A stretch of 64,000 nucleotides of DNA from Symbiodinium sp. CCMP2592 (GCA_905221615.1 CAJNDT010000134.1:1-64000), one strand, 5' to 3'. Positions 53,575 to 64,000 are shown, counted from the first letter of the stretch. Program-made: numbers and translations. The notes: generated by a model not told the origin, from the sequence alone.

Positions 53575-53669
53575 GGTTTCCGAAAATAGGGACCTTAATA
53601 TAGTTCCCCAAATAGTAGGATCCTTATCAAAAGGACCCTAAAATAAGGTACCCCCATTTTCGGAAACTC
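53575..53669. mobile_element. Short palindromic MITE-like element, family 1
   Basis: Terminal inverted repeats: left GGTTTCCGAAAATAGGGACC, right ending CCATTTTCGGAAAC, with an interior containing AATAGTAGGATCCTTAT. About 95 bp. A second, partial copy lies at 55637-55693. Confidence 0.65.
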
Positions 53670-54289
53670 TCACCTAATTATTGTCGTCTCTGGGCTGCAC
53701 GGGCCTCCGTACCGTTCGCGTCACAGCTTACCGGTTCACAACCAATGCGTAGCTTGTACTATGACACAAAGCCCGCGTCCAGAAGAATGGTGAAGACTGG
53801 TTCTAGCATAGGTTGTCTGGTGCACAACTCCTGCAGCCGATGGCTGGTGGATGTGGGCGGGCCGACTACTGGAGAGAAAAATGACGACCCGATGATGCTC
53901 ATGATGGTCACTGAAACGGGCAACTAGATCGGCCACCGACGCTCATGATGCGTGCTGCAACTTGGCGTCACAGTCTCAGCTGCTCATGATGCAAGGGTTC
54001 TCGTCGCATCGAAGTGTCCTTTCTGCATCCACCTTGAGTCTCCCGTGTGGGTTCCTTGCTTCTTGTTCCTGGCTTTTCCCGCTTCCAGCACCTTTCCCTG
54101 AATACTTTGAAGGATGCTAGAGGTTGCAAGAGCAAAGACTAGAGCTTGGACAACAACTAATGAGCCACACGTACACCACCTTGTTGGTGTCCTCTGGTTT
54201 CCGCCCCTATCCCTGCCGACCTCGGAGTCTTCGTAGGACTGACCTGCTCCAGCCGGCGCACCTGCTTTGAGGTATCTCTGCGTGAGCAT

Positions 54290-54655
54290 GCGTGTGTTGT
54301 GGTTTGTCTACGTATGTGCGTGCAGTATGTGAGCGCGCACCTGTGCGCTTGCACATGTACATGATGTATGTATATATGTATGTACGTATGTATGTATGCA
54401 TGCATGTGTATATACATAGGTATGTGCCCCTACATATGTATATGTATATCTACATCTATATCAATATCTATATGTATAGCAATATCTGTAGCTATATCTA
54501 TATCTGTATCTATATGTATGGTTATATGTACATGTACATGTATATGTATATGTATATCTGTACGTACATCTACATCTAGATGTATGTTTTCTGTATAGGT
54601 GTATGTGTATGTTTAGGTAAATGTATGTATATGTACATATGCATGCATGTAGACG
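54290..54655. repeat. Alternating purine-pyrimidine TATG/TACA/TATC tract
   Basis: About 365 bp of TATGTATGTACG, GCATGCATGTG and ATCTATATCTGT units. The mostly alternating purine-pyrimidine pattern could adopt unusual helices. No gene. Confidence 0.85.
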
Positions 54656-54864
54656 TGACGTTTAGCTAAGCAGCTCTGGACCTTACCTGTTTGGCTGGCC
54701 CATGCTCGATCTACCGGCAAGTACATGCGGTCATCTTGCATTCACCCTCAAATGCACCCGCTTGTTCTTATGCCATAGTCTCAAAGCCGGGTACATTGAA
54801 ATAGACCTAATGCAGTCGTCTGCAGATTGATCAACACGCACTGCCCGAAAGAACTGGCACACGC

Positions 54865-55600
54865 TCATAGTGCCCTCCCCCCGTCCCGCCCCGCATCCCC
54901 CGGGCCACGCCCCAATGCCCAGGTTGCCTCCTCCTGAAGCTGCAGCTTTTGCTGCTGTAGAGACATCTGCTCATCCAGACCTTCCTTCACCTGCACTGGG
55001 CTCACTTGTGCGCTCAAATCTATGCCCCGGGCTTCCGCTGCCAAGCTTCTAAAGCGAACAGCGAAGTCACCCAGCCTTCGCGGTGGCATTGTCGAGCATC
55101 TGCTGCAGCTGCCTGTTCTCTGCCTGATGCTTCAAGAGACAGCTGCCCAAGACTCTGCCACTGCTCGACGACTGCTCTTTACAAACATCTTGCAGCAGCG
55201 ATTAGATCCGCTTGGCGGTAGCAACTCTGAACTTCTCGTCTCTGCAGGATTGCCTGCAGCTTGGCAACAACATCCTGGCACTGGGCATAAGCTGCATGAA
55301 GAAAGGAGCATGAGCTGCAAGCCGGGTCCTGGCCCGTACTGTCTGCCTGAAGCTGCCTCCGAGAATTTAAAGAAACCGACGTGGCAGTCTTCTGCTTTCT
55401 TTCTGCCTCAGCTCGCGGTCTCGCTCGGTGGCCACCGCTGACATGTGGTCAATCTCCGAAGCCTTCTGCACCTGTCAACATCACAGAGAAGCTGAGATCC
55501 ACCCCAAAGCCAGATTCCCAGACGGGCCTTCAGAGTCTCAAGCTGCTTCTCGCGGAGGCGCAAAGATGCCTCACGCTTTCGGAAGGCACAGGGTCGGCGG
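54865..55600 (-). CDS. Coiled-coil protein gene in small exons
   Basis: Minus-strand pieces are rich in Glu, Gln, Leu and Arg with heptad-like spacing. LREKQLETLKARL (about 55530-55570). VQKASEIDHMSAVATERDRE (about 55405-55475). YAQCQDVVAKLQAILQRREV (about 55235-55300). LKHQAENRQLQQMLDNATAK (about 55085-55145). Then a longer exon, FAVRFRSLAAEARGIDLSAQ and LDEQMSLQQQKLQLQEEAT (54880-55075). They lie in different frames separated by short non-coding spacers, so several introns of a few tens of bases are implied. Role unknown; structural or scaffolding by composition. Confidence 0.5.
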
Positions 55601-55636
55601 ATGCTTGGAACTTCCCCTTTGAAACATGCAAACTGG

Positions 55637-55693
55637 GAGTTTCCGGAAAACAGGGGACCCTAATATAGTACCCGAAATAGTAGGATCCTTATT
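55637..55693. mobile_element. MITE-like family 1, partial second copy
   Basis: GAGTTTCCGGAAAACAGGG, then CCTAATATAGTACCC and AATAGTAGGATCCTTAT match the left two thirds of the copy at 53575-53669. The right end is missing or diverged. It lies within or beside the first exons of the coiled-coil gene. Confidence 0.6.
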
Positions 55694-55699
55694 ATATTA

Positions 55700-57750
55700 C
55701 CATATAACCATACTACAAGTTCACTCTATTTGTAGACGACTATGTTATTCTATTTCGTTGTTACTGTGCTACTGTATTACTACATTGCTGTATTACCAGA
55801 TCACCTTGCCAGTATATTATTGCTATACTATCATACTATCATATGATCACTATTACCAGTATGTTAGTACATGGCTTGGGCGGGATCCGACCCCAGCGTT
55901 TTGAAGCATTTCCAGGGCAGGTATGGTCCTTGCAAATGCCATCCTCTATGATGCCATTACAAATACAATGTAGAAACTTTTTCTCTGCCAGAGCTATGGT
56001 TTGATTGCTGAATGATCTTGCAGTGGAGCCAAAAATGTGTGTGCGTACATATGCAGCTATAGCTATAAACATATACATATGTATGCACGATTTGAGAACA
56101 AAAACCAGATTCGTACGTGAGGGAACACGGCACACCTCTACCTATCTGCCTGTACTTGATTAACATCATCTTGTGTTCTTCATTCCCAGTGTTTCGCAAA
56201 AGAAACAAGATTTTCGCTCGTTTACACTCATCGCATGTCTCTTTCACTTGACACCTAAAGCTGAAACTTCAAATTACACCTAAGCAAACCCTCAACATAA
56301 AGCGGGTAAAATCGAAATGCACCCATATGCTGAAAAGAAACAATAAGCCCATGAGAGGAAAGCGCGCAAACATTGAGTCTAGAAACGTAACCTACTGGTT
56401 GTTGATTTCGTCATTGTATGCCCAATAGGGAAGGAATTCGAGATGAAACTTGAATTGTATGGTCAAACTAAAACAGTTTGTCTGACTATAACACCTGCGA
56501 GAAGACATAAAATAACTCCAATATGAGGTTGTCCTGCCAAAGAAAGCTGGCGAGCCGATATACCCTTTCATTGTATGTATATAACCAGCTTTGTAAATTC
56601 AGCGTCAAAACTGAAAAGTCGAACACTCAATCCAGGTAACCTTCGTACTGTGACCTGATACAAAATATGCGATTCTATCCTTATCACAACCACTAAAGCC
56701 AGACTTGGCTAATTTAGAAAACCATTTACACTGTAGTTCAGGCTTCATACATGACACAGGATGATGTCAGCTGTGTATGAATACGTGTGTATGTATGTGT
56801 GTATATATATATATATATAACTACCTTTGAATATCTGTATTTATGTAAATATTACGGCCGGGAAACATTGTCTTCCTCTGGTAGGCAAGTCAAACCCAAT
56901 CACAACTTATTATAGAAAGATGCAAACAGTAAACAGTAAGCGGCATGGATGATTTCATGGAGTTGCGTGTCTTCACAGATTCAAAGCTTGCCGTTCGGGA
57001 TTTTTGTCGAAAAATTGGAGGTTAAAACACGACGGCCCGAACGCACGGCAGAAACCAGTTCAGCAAAACCAATGAAAGCCCAGGTCAGTATTACCGCAGG
57101 CCAAAAGGCCACATAATCGAAAGCAAAAACAAAATTTATGGAAGTTAACCGGAATCGGTGGTCAAGTACTCTGGACTAAAACTTGCTGAACATTTGCTTG
57201 TGGTCGGTTGTGGTACTTTTTGGGCTGCGTTTTTTTTGTTGTGGGCAATTTCGTGTTTTTTCTTTAGCATGGGTGTCTTTAGTGTTTGCTGCTTGCGTAT
57301 TTGCTGTTTAGATCTTCCGTCTTAATTTTCGTTTGTGTCACGGGAGAAGCTTCAAAGACACTGGGGTCGTGATTATGCTTAGAACCCATGATATTATCAT
57401 CTTGCTATGTAGCTATGTTCATATATCACTGCATGGATATCTTGATCCATTATCTTATTGTGGATGTTCCATATTACTGTTAGTATATTAGTGTATCATA
57501 ATGCTATGTTATTACGTATTCTGTGCACTTCTATGTATTGCAATGTTTTGATGTGTGTATATTATTTCGGTGTGCTTGTTTGATGTACAGTTCTTATGTC
57601 TTATATATATATATGTCATTCTACGACTATTTCGATACATTATGATGAGATTAGCATGTTGGGCTGAGCATGCAAACCAGGCATGCCTCCAAATCAGCAG
57701 AGCGTTGCGCCTCATGTCAGCATGCTTGCCATCGTCTTAATCGTTTCGAA
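55700..57750. other. AT-rich region of about 2 kb without genes
   Basis: Low-GC sequence with short (TA)n (about 56800-56818) and many stops in all frames. The only open frames (for example 55957-56247 minus) lack protein character. A junction between gene clusters is possible. Confidence 0.55.
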
Positions 57751-57755
57751 CTCAA

Positions 57756-57797
57756 CACACACACACACACACACGCACACACACACACACACACCTC
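57756..57797. repeat. (CA)n microsatellite
   Basis: About 40 bp of ACACAC with one interruption. Confidence 0.95.
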
Positions 57798-57849
57798 CGC
57801 AGTTGCTCTTTGCTCCCACTTCTGGGCAGCGGCCTGCATTGACTCATGA

Positions 57850-58155
57850 AGTCTATGCAAGCATCTCCGAAAAATGCCCCGATACGACAACATGCCAGCT
57901 GCAGAGCAACGGTGCCTCGCTGTCGACGATCCTCACTTGGGCCTCACAATCCAGCCCAATGCACAATCAGCTTTACGGCCCGAGGTGCAGTACTGGACAT
58001 TCTCCCTTGATCACAACCTCAGTCGAAGCTGGGGCAACGGGGACAAGACCTTCGTCATTTCCTGCTCTCGCTGCTCGTCCAACATCTTCAGCTTGGTCGC
58101 GTGTTCGCTGACGGCCTGGCTACATCTCGTCCCACAGAAGGCTTTGTCTGCTTAG
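57850..58155 (+). CDS. Possible exon, strand uncertain
   Basis: The plus frame reads CLAVDDPHLGLTIQPNAQSA and QYWTFSLDHNLSRSWGNGDK. A minus frame also looks partly coding (DEQREQEMTKVLSPLPQLRL). Neighbours are minus. Confidence 0.3.
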   Translation, partial: SLCKHLRKMPRYDNMPAAEQRCLAVDDPHLGLTIQPNAQSALRPEVQYWTFSLDHNLSRSWGNGDKTFVISCSRCSSNIFSLVACSLTAWLHLVPQKALSA

Positions 58156-58649
58156 GCTGGGCAAATCTTCGGCTATGAATATGTTTTTTTCGCCGCAGGT
58201 GGGACCGCCAACTCATGGCGCTGCAGAGTCCGTGGAGCCATAGGCATGTGCCCTGTGGTCCGAGTCCTTGTGGTGCGTCAAGTGGGGCCTCCGGCAGCAG
58301 AGGCACCAGCCCAAACGACACAGCACAAAGGGACGTAAGGCCCCGGCTGCAGAACGATTCTGGTGTAGTTTGACCTAGGCTTCACATCTCATCTCAGCAC
58401 ATCTCAGCATGTCAGGCACCAGCGACAGACATCGAACTCACTGACTTGCAACAAAGTCGCGAGAGAAATACCATCAGCAACGTCTGTCCCAGGACTAAGA
58501 GGCAGGTGCCCGTGGCCAGGCGAGTGAAGCCCGCAGTGGCGTTCGAACTGCAGGGAACAGGAACAGCATACTCTAGGCTCTAGGCAACTGGGGCAAGCAA
58601 AGGACAAGGACAACCCACGCGTCTGTTGGGCTCTTCCTGAACCCTCCTC

Positions 58650-59555
58650 TTTCTCTCCTAGTTGGCCCTCCCTTGGCCTGCAAATTTGGTCGAAGGCTTC
58701 CAGCGAAATCTTGGTGCCCGTCAGCAGCGAGACTGCCTCGATGACGGAACCCATCACAGACCTCAGGCCGCAAGCTGCATCGACCTGCAAGACCAACGAG
58801 GAGGCGCTGGCAACGCCGAAGAGGAGCACCGTGTCCTGAGCTTCCACGCATTGCTCTGAGGAGGGAGGAGGCCACTGAAGCTCACAGCGTTTTCTTACAG
58901 ACTTCACCAGCCACGAACGTTGTGAGATCATTAAATCGATCTGCTTTGCAAACCCAGAACATGCGATGCGGCTGAGCCGCGATCATCAACATCGCCAGGC
59001 TTCCGGCCAGTATCAGGCTAAGTGCGCAGCGCCCCAGCAAAAACTGAAAGCACGCGGTGCAGCAGTAGTCGGCACGACTAAAGATCGTCTCCCTTGTCTT
59101 GCCGGACGCCAGGAATGCTGCCAGCACAGAGAGAATGTTGAAAATCTTAGCAAACGAGCAGCATCAATCCGAGTGTCTGTTTCGGACGGCCTATGAAGGA
59201 AGTACGGGGTGACTGAGCTGCAGACCAAAGCCAAGAAGAAGCCGATGCCGAGATCACCCAGCAGACCCGTCAGGGTGATCAAGCCCATCTGGTCCAATGC
59301 CACGATGGACTGTGTTCTCCCGGAGACTGCAAGGCCATAACCGGTGAGGAAAAGAAAGAATGCGGCAATGCTCGGGACAGGAATACTTCTGAACATATCA
59401 TACAAGCATTTGAAGCAGCCGCCAAGTAGATCCAGGCAGCAGCCACAGTCGCACATGGCGCCGCCGGCAAGGACTGCCAAGACGGACGGTTCGGTCTCGG
59501 ATTTAGTTGGAACTGCTGTTGACGGCCTCGACCTCAACTGCAGGTCTCGAGCCAA
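58650..59555 (-). CDS. Multi-pass membrane protein, about three exons, unidentified
   Basis: Exon 1 is probably from Met 59555: a short polar start, Cys-rich CDCGCCLDLLGGCFKCLYD, then helices IAAFFLFLTGYGLAVSG and LLGDLGIGFFLALVCSS, to about 59130. Exon 2, about 58890-59100 in another frame: CFQFLLGRCALSLILAGSL and AMLMIAAQPHRMFWVCKAD. Exon 3, about 58650-58860: FGVASASSLVLQVDAACGLR and EAVSLLTGTKISLEAFDQIC. At least four membrane segments alternate with Cys-rich loops. The family was not recognised. Joining of exons is inferred from strand, order and shared hydrophobic character. Confidence 0.5.
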
Positions 59556-59727
59556 CAGCTACGGCTCTAGCTCCTGTGACCTGTTCATCACAGAACATCA
59601 TGTACTTTGACTTGGCAGTAGCCCTGTGTTTGACCTCGCCCGCCCACGCCCCAGAAGAAGGAGACTTGGCCTGGAGCTTGTTGGTCAAAGCAGCCTGTTC
59701 ACCTGACCCGCTTTGCTAGCTAATGGC

Positions 59728-59830
59728 GAAAGGCACGGGACGCTCGTTCGCTTGGTCCGGCGCCGGTTGACTTCTGAAGCCGGGCCACTTCAGCGTTGAG
59801 CCTCTTGGCGTCTTCCTGGCAGAGGGCGTG
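59728..59830 (-). CDS. Terminal exon of an unidentified coiled-coil-like protein
   Basis: The minus frame reads CQEDAKRLNAEVARLQKST then a polar tail ending SRAFRH and TAG near 59730. The helix has heptad spacing. Upstream exons are not identified; it lies between the GT31 gene and the membrane-protein gene. Confidence 0.35.
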
Positions 59831-60061
59831 TGGAGAGCCACAGTTGCAGGATTTGCCCCACTCCGACATCTACGGTACAAGCCAACCCGTACCGGATGCG
59901 CGGGTTGTCGCAGCAGCCTAAGGAAAGCCAACTCCACCTGTACATGTTTGCTTCGGGACGGACACAACCAGCACACGGTCACATCAAACATCAACATCTG
60001 CAGACCTCTTGTCACGACGGCGCAGCCAACAACTTGTGAGTCGACATGGATTTCTGGCAAG

Positions 60062-60341
60062 AACAGCTTTGCCTCCCTTTAGAGTCCACTCAGGCATCTT
60101 GATAGAACTCTTTTTTGGATCACGGGTATGCACACTGGACGGAAAATCCTGCTGCTACATGACATTTTGGGCAAAACACCTTGGGCAAAAAGCAAACTAA
60201 ACAGGGTCACACATGAAAAATGCACCGATGACCGAGATCCTGCTCAACGCCACAAGCACCTGATGAGTAGGGTCATATGACCAACATACCCCCCCCAATC
60301 AAATGATCATGCGATGCCAACTCAGCACCCAACAAGCAGGG
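60062..60341. other. Intergenic, no gene seen
   Basis: Just downstream of the glycosyltransferase stop on minus. A motif TTTTGGGCAAAACACCTTGGGC repeats in part near 60163-60190. No other signal. Confidence 0.4.
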
Positions 60342-61520
60342 CTACGAAGATGGACACGGCGTATGCCCATATGACAGACAGCGAAGTAGCACATGCGGCA
60401 TAGCAGCGCAAGCACTTGATTTCTCCTCTGCAAACAGCTCCAGCACGTCTTCAGCAGTAACGGGATGGCGAGTCAACGAGCTTCCCAGGCCCTCCAGTAA
60501 CGCCAGGCCAACGTTTGCAAATCGTGCCAAACATGCCGCCACACGCATATCGCCTGGTCCACAACGGAGCTTCTCAACACATTCGCGCCACTCTGCCCCA
60601 CGCAGAGCCCGCACCACACCGGCCGAGACGATCATGCCAAGCCCACCGACCGGCCAAACTGCCAGCGGAAACTCGGCTTCTCCCCAGGGTATCGGTGCGG
60701 CAATGCGTTCTTGGAGCAAGGCCCCTCTCACCTCCTTAGGGCTCGGCTGCTCTGCATGTCCGATGCCGGCGCGAAGTAAAGCTTCTCGTGCCTCTGGCAA
60801 GAAGCCGCCAGTGACTCTGTAATGATATGGCATGGACTCGTCTTTCACCACCTTGCACCAGGTACCCACACCCTCCAGAGTTGCAACGCCGCAGTAATGC
60901 CCTGGTCGTGCCAAACACCACCTTGCAGTCAGTGGCCACCGCACGATGCCTTCAGGCATCTTCAGGGGAACCCAGCACTTCTCATGGGATGTCTTCGGAG
61001 AGGCTTTCGAGTCAGAAGCGCAGCTGGCAAAGGGAATCTGTGACGGTTGGCCGAGAAAGTATCTTGCATCCGAGTCGAAACCGGACAGGACTTCTTTCAG
61101 CTCGCGCAGGAACACATAGGTGTCGTCATCCACTAACATGTACCACTTTGCCAGTACTGCCTGCGACAAGTAGAGGAGTGCTGGTACGAATCTAGCTTCA
61201 CCATGGTTGTTGTGCAGCGGATCATCTGCATGCTGGGAATCATCCGGCACATACACGGTGCTCAGGGTCGGATCCGAGCTATTGCTGAAGAACATGACTG
61301 ACTCGTTTGCCAGCCAAGTCTTTCGTGACAGCTCTAACCTGTCATGATTGAAGGCATGTGAAACGACTCCCACGGCCAAGATATCTTCCGCCTGCATCAA
61401 GCTCATGCTCAAGCTGAGCAAAAACGTCCATCTTGCAGGCACTCTCTCATGATGAGAAAGCGAAAGGACACATGGAAGGCAAGCCAGGGGAACAGCAACA
61501 GCAGACTGCGCAACCGCCAT
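60342..61520 (-). CDS. GT31-family (Fringe/core 1 galactosyltransferase-like) enzyme, 392 aa, intronless
   Basis: Glycosyltransferases of family 31 add galactose, GlcNAc or GalNAc in beta-1,3 linkage to glycans in the secretory pathway. The N-terminus has hydrophobic stretches (VAVPLACLPCVLSL; FLLSLSMSL) that could act as a signal anchor for a Golgi type II protein. Family motifs follow in order: VGVVSHAFNHDRLELSRKTW near residue 55, KWYMLVDDDTYVFLRE with the metal-binding DxD near 128, VTGGFLPEA, VWPVGGLGMIVSAG (acceptor/donor loop), and CGPGDMRVAACLARF (base-containing region). Length matches typical Fringe-like enzymes (300-400 aa). The exact sugar specificity cannot be read. Single uninterrupted frame, unlike its neighbours. 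Confidence 0.82.
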   Translation of the reverse strand: MAVAQSAVAVPLACLPCVLSLSHHERVPARWTFLLSLSMSLMQAEDILAVGVVSHAFNHDRLELSRKTWLANESVMFFSNSSDPTLSTVYVPDDSQHADDPLHNNHGEARFVPALLYLSQAVLAKWYMLVDDDTYVFLRELKEVLSGFDSDARYFLGQPSQIPFASCASDSKASPKTSHEKCWVPLKMPEGIVRWPLTARWCLARPGHYCGVATLEGVGTWCKVVKDESMPYHYRVTGGFLPEAREALLRAGIGHAEQPSPKEVRGALLQERIAAPIPWGEAEFPLAVWPVGGLGMIVSAGVVRALRGAEWRECVEKLRCGPGDMRVAACLARFANVGLALLEGLGSSLTRHPVTAEDVLELFAEEKSSACAAMPHVLLRCLSYGHTPCPSS

Positions 61521-61659
61521 ATTTTCGTGCGGGTGCCAGTGTCATGTGAGGCTCCTGTCAACTAGGGTGCTGCTGATCCAGAAAGCATATCAACGTTGCC
61601 AGGGCACTGCGTGAAACTGAAGGGTTCATCATCGCGGCATGCTCTTGGCTTCTTTTCTT

Positions 61660-61690
61660 AGAGTCTTAGCGTTGAACCCTAAACCCCTTT
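61660..61690. repeat. Short telomere-like motif
   Basis: TTGAACCCTAAACCCC near 61672-61687, a single degenerate unit. Confidence 0.4.
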
Positions 61691-61829
61691 GTTTTACTGT
61701 CAGCGCCTTCGGAGTTGGGTCTCCAAGGCTCTCCGAGCGAAAGCGGAACACAGTCCCAGGGCTTGGATAAACGGCGGCATCGGGCCCTAGCGCCTATGCC
61801 TATGCCGGGAACCCTCCCAGAAACCGAAG

Positions 61830-62610
61830 CCGAAGCCCAAAAACGAAGGTGGCCTGCAAGGTTGCCGCTTCGGTTGTTCTCTGTTGCAGGGCCTTGTCTT
61901 TCTCCTGGGCGTGGGCCACTTGAAGCAACTTGAAGCTTCCTGTTCGTGTCTGGTCGTGCTCCTGCAGGGAGCCCTCGAGCTGGACAGCGCGATCTGCCTG
62001 GAAAAAAGGAAAAAAGAAGTGGCACAACTACGACGCAGAGGGGCTGAGCTCGGGGCATGGAGCCTCGCTCCTGGCTGGGCAACTCACAGCTTCAGCGCTC
62101 AGAACTAGCAAACATCCCGGCATTTCGACCAGATCTCCTGCATGCGCCTTTTCACAAGCTGCTGCGAGGTCGATGTGTTTCCGCTCCGCCTGCCAAAGCG
62201 AGCACACCCTCGCGATGATCATACAGTATCACTTGCTTTCCGGTGCCTTTTCGCAGGTCTCCTTGAGAGCCAGACTCGATCGACGGGCCTCCGGGGCTTT
62301 CACGAAGTCTCGCCGGAGCTCGGAGGAGACATGAGGAGACGCAGGACAGGCGGCCTCCTGGACCTCCTGCTCCTTCGCAGCCAGGGCAGCTTGCAGCTCC
62401 GCCAGTTGCTTTGCTTGAGCCTCAGACATCTCTTAGTGCAAGATGTCACATAATCTTACTGGAACGAAGACGACGCCAAAGTGCGCGCCTCCAGCCGCTT
62501 CTGAGCCTCGTCTTTGCCCTGCGAAGACCTCCGGCGAGCAGGCAACGCCCCGGACGTTTCCACACGCGCGACGTTCATCGGACTGAGGCGAAGTCTGCAC
62601 GATCACGTCT
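61830..62610 (-). CDS. Coiled-coil protein gene in small exons
   Basis: Minus pieces in order: GKDEAQKRLEARTLASSSF (about 62460-62520), followed by a GTAAG donor; MSEAQAKQLAELQAALAAKE with QEVQEAAC (about 62355-62430); QAERKHIDLAAACEKAHAGD (about 62130-62195); and DRAVQLEGSLQEHDQTRTGS with VAHAQEKDKALQQRTTEA (about 61870-62000). All show Glu/Gln/Ala/Leu heptads. The gap between the first two is only about 28 bp, very short for an intron. Similar in design to the gene at 54865-55600 and may be related to it. Function unknown. Confidence 0.5.
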
Positions 62611-62902
62611 GGCTCGCCCTCTCGGAAGCTCACTTCCTCACGATCGCTTGGAGAAGTGCATTTTTTGTCATCTCCAAGCCTAAAGCCTGGGTCTCGGAAG
62701 GTCTCGGACCTTCTTGCCCGTCAGCAGGGGCTGGGACCTCAGCGGGTCGAGGCTTCGGAAACATCCAGGCATCGCAGACCCTGCAAACACAAACGCCATT
62801 ATATAGGTTAGCCTGTTATAGCGAGACCACTCACTCCGGGAACCCCGGCAAGTCGGCACTCTGCGAGGGAGCCTCCTGCACAGAGTCAGTCCAGGGTTGC
62901 GC

Positions 62903-63028
62903 GTGCAGACATGTGGGTGGTTGTCAGAATTATGGCCCCTTTTCGGGTACCCTAAATATTAGGTGTCCTATTATAATAAGGACCCAAAAAGGGACCAGAA
63001 TTTTGACAACCGCCCATGTGCAGACATG
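62903..63028. mobile_element. Short palindromic MITE-like element, family 2, with flanking repeat
   Basis: Inverted ends TGGGTGGTTGTCA (62914-62926) and TGACAACCGCCCA (63004-63016) enclose an interior (CCCTAAATATTAGG, AATAAGGACCC) that is itself partly palindromic and resembles family 1. An 11-bp direct repeat GTGCAGACATG flanks it at 62903-62913 and 63018-63028. Length about 104 bp. Confidence 0.7.
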
Positions 63029-63039
63029 AGAGTGAAGTC

Positions 63040-63246
63040 ACAATGACTGCGTATTGCGTGCAGAACATGCAAGCTTGTGTTGGTGACTGTGGGGCGGACC
63101 GCATCATGAAGCTCACGGTGCTCCGTCGAACCGTTCTCGTGATCATTGTGGCTGGCGTGATGGGCTTCCTGCGGGAAAAGATCGGAAGATCAGCTTGCAC
63201 TGCCAAGGGCCTATGTCTTAAGCATAACAGAAGCATTCCGACCTAA
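63040..63246 (+). other. Short frame, uncertain
   Basis: A plus frame includes MKLTVLRRTVLVIIVAGVMG, which looks like a membrane helix or signal anchor, but it is short and on the opposite strand from neighbours. Not supported as a gene. Confidence 0.15.
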
Positions 63247-63389
63247 TGACTTTCTCAAGTGTCTCCAAGAATCCCGTGCTCGAAATTAAAAGGCACAGAG
63301 TGCAACAGCGTCAACAATGCAGGCTTTAGCAGACTTGGTGGCTGGTCCTTAGGATCAGGGGTGGAGGATCCGCTCGACTGCCCGGTCAA

Positions 63390-63867
63390 AACTGTTCGAG
63401 CTTTGGTGGGTCCTTCTTGTACTGCAGCGTGGTCGGAAGGATGTACCACTTCCATGCTGGAACCACCTGAAAGGTGCATTCGCCTTGAAAGGGATCTTTA
63501 GCTTCTCTGCTTGGGCCCTCTGCCATGCTCGCCAGGATGATGGCAAGCAGCAGCGTGATCACCGGCGGAGCGAGGCCGAAGGCCCGCTGCTCCGCAAGGC
63601 CTCGAAAGAGCAGCCCGAGTCCACCCCAAACGCGCACAGGAAGACCGGCGCAAGATGCGAGGGTTTTGCTCAGTCATGCAAAGAGTATACATCGATTGTT
63701 CCACACAACTTGAAGGATGATGTTACCGTTCTGTCGTCGCTTGGTTTCTCCTCGCTAGAAGCGAGACTATGCTCAACGAAGTCGTTTGCAAACTGCGAGT
63801 CATCAAGGGGAGTGAACTTTATACCGTGCTTAACAAGAATCAAGGATCCATCTGCCGTACCCGGCAA
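63390..63867 (-). CDS. Candidate exons of a membrane-associated protein at window edge
   Basis: About 63670-63860 on minus: GSLILVKHGIKFTPLDDSQF and RTVTSSFKLCGTIDVYSL. About 63395-63590: PPVITLLLAIILASMAEGPS (hydrophobic helix) and VVPAWKWYILPTTLQYKKDP. Two exons of one gene are likely, cut off or starting near the right edge. Family not recognised. Confidence 0.4.
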
Positions 63868-64000
63868 AAGTACCCGGCATGGTCGGAACGTCCAGGGAGA
63901 CGTCCAAGCAACATTCGGACATTCGCTATTCGCTGCATAAACCGGGAGGCCGGACCTCCGACGGCTGCATCGAAGCTGCGCTCCCAGGAGAATCCAATCA

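Overview
The window looks like nuclear DNA of a dinoflagellate, most likely of the Symbiodiniaceae type. Three signs support this. A perfect 22-nt dinoflagellate spliced-leader relic lies on the minus strand at 52217-52238. Scattered interstitial TTTAGGG/CCCTAAA tracts occur throughout. Genes are intron-rich, run in unidirectional blocks, and include Lys-Lys-Pro-Ala-Ala-rich proteins common in that group. I saw no rRNA, tRNA or CRISPR. The species was not determined.

Layout. About 1-10 kb reads on the plus strand: an RS-rich protein (terminal exon to 1959), a Lys/Pro/Ala-rich multi-exon gene (4457-6930), and a two-exon transposase-like protein (7682-9969). Their introns are full of related AT-rich and telomere-like sequence. 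A 258-bp near-perfect palindrome (2902-3159) abuts a 300-bp C/A tract.

About 10.57-30.27 kb is one giant non-LTR retrotransposon-like element (about 19.7 kb, minus orientation). It is bracketed by a 13-bp direct repeat and has a short tandem-repeat tail at its 3' end, inserted in telomere-like sequence. It has ORF1 (498 aa) and a huge second coding region of about 5,800 codons, broken by a few frame changes. That region ends in RNase H, APE-type endonuclease, reverse transcriptase and zinc fingers. Ahead of the enzymes is a very unusual array of repeated modules. Each ends in an Arg-x-Gly-Asp motif of beta-grasp appearance, and each module pair is followed by hydrophobic, membrane-like segments. 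This is the strongest candidate for an undescribed system.

About 30-64 kb reads mostly on the minus strand. It holds an intronless Patched/RND-family membrane protein (36521-39223), a class 3 lipase split over small exons (about 40.1-41.35 kb), an intronless Fringe-like GT31 glycosyltransferase (60342-61520), two small-exon coiled-coil genes, a multi-pass membrane protein, a spliced-leader-tagged retrocopy (50.5-52.24 kb), short palindromic MITE-like elements, and long simple-sequence tracts. The plus block on the left and minus block on the right converge on the retroelement. Exon boundaries in the multi-exon genes are estimates made by eye.
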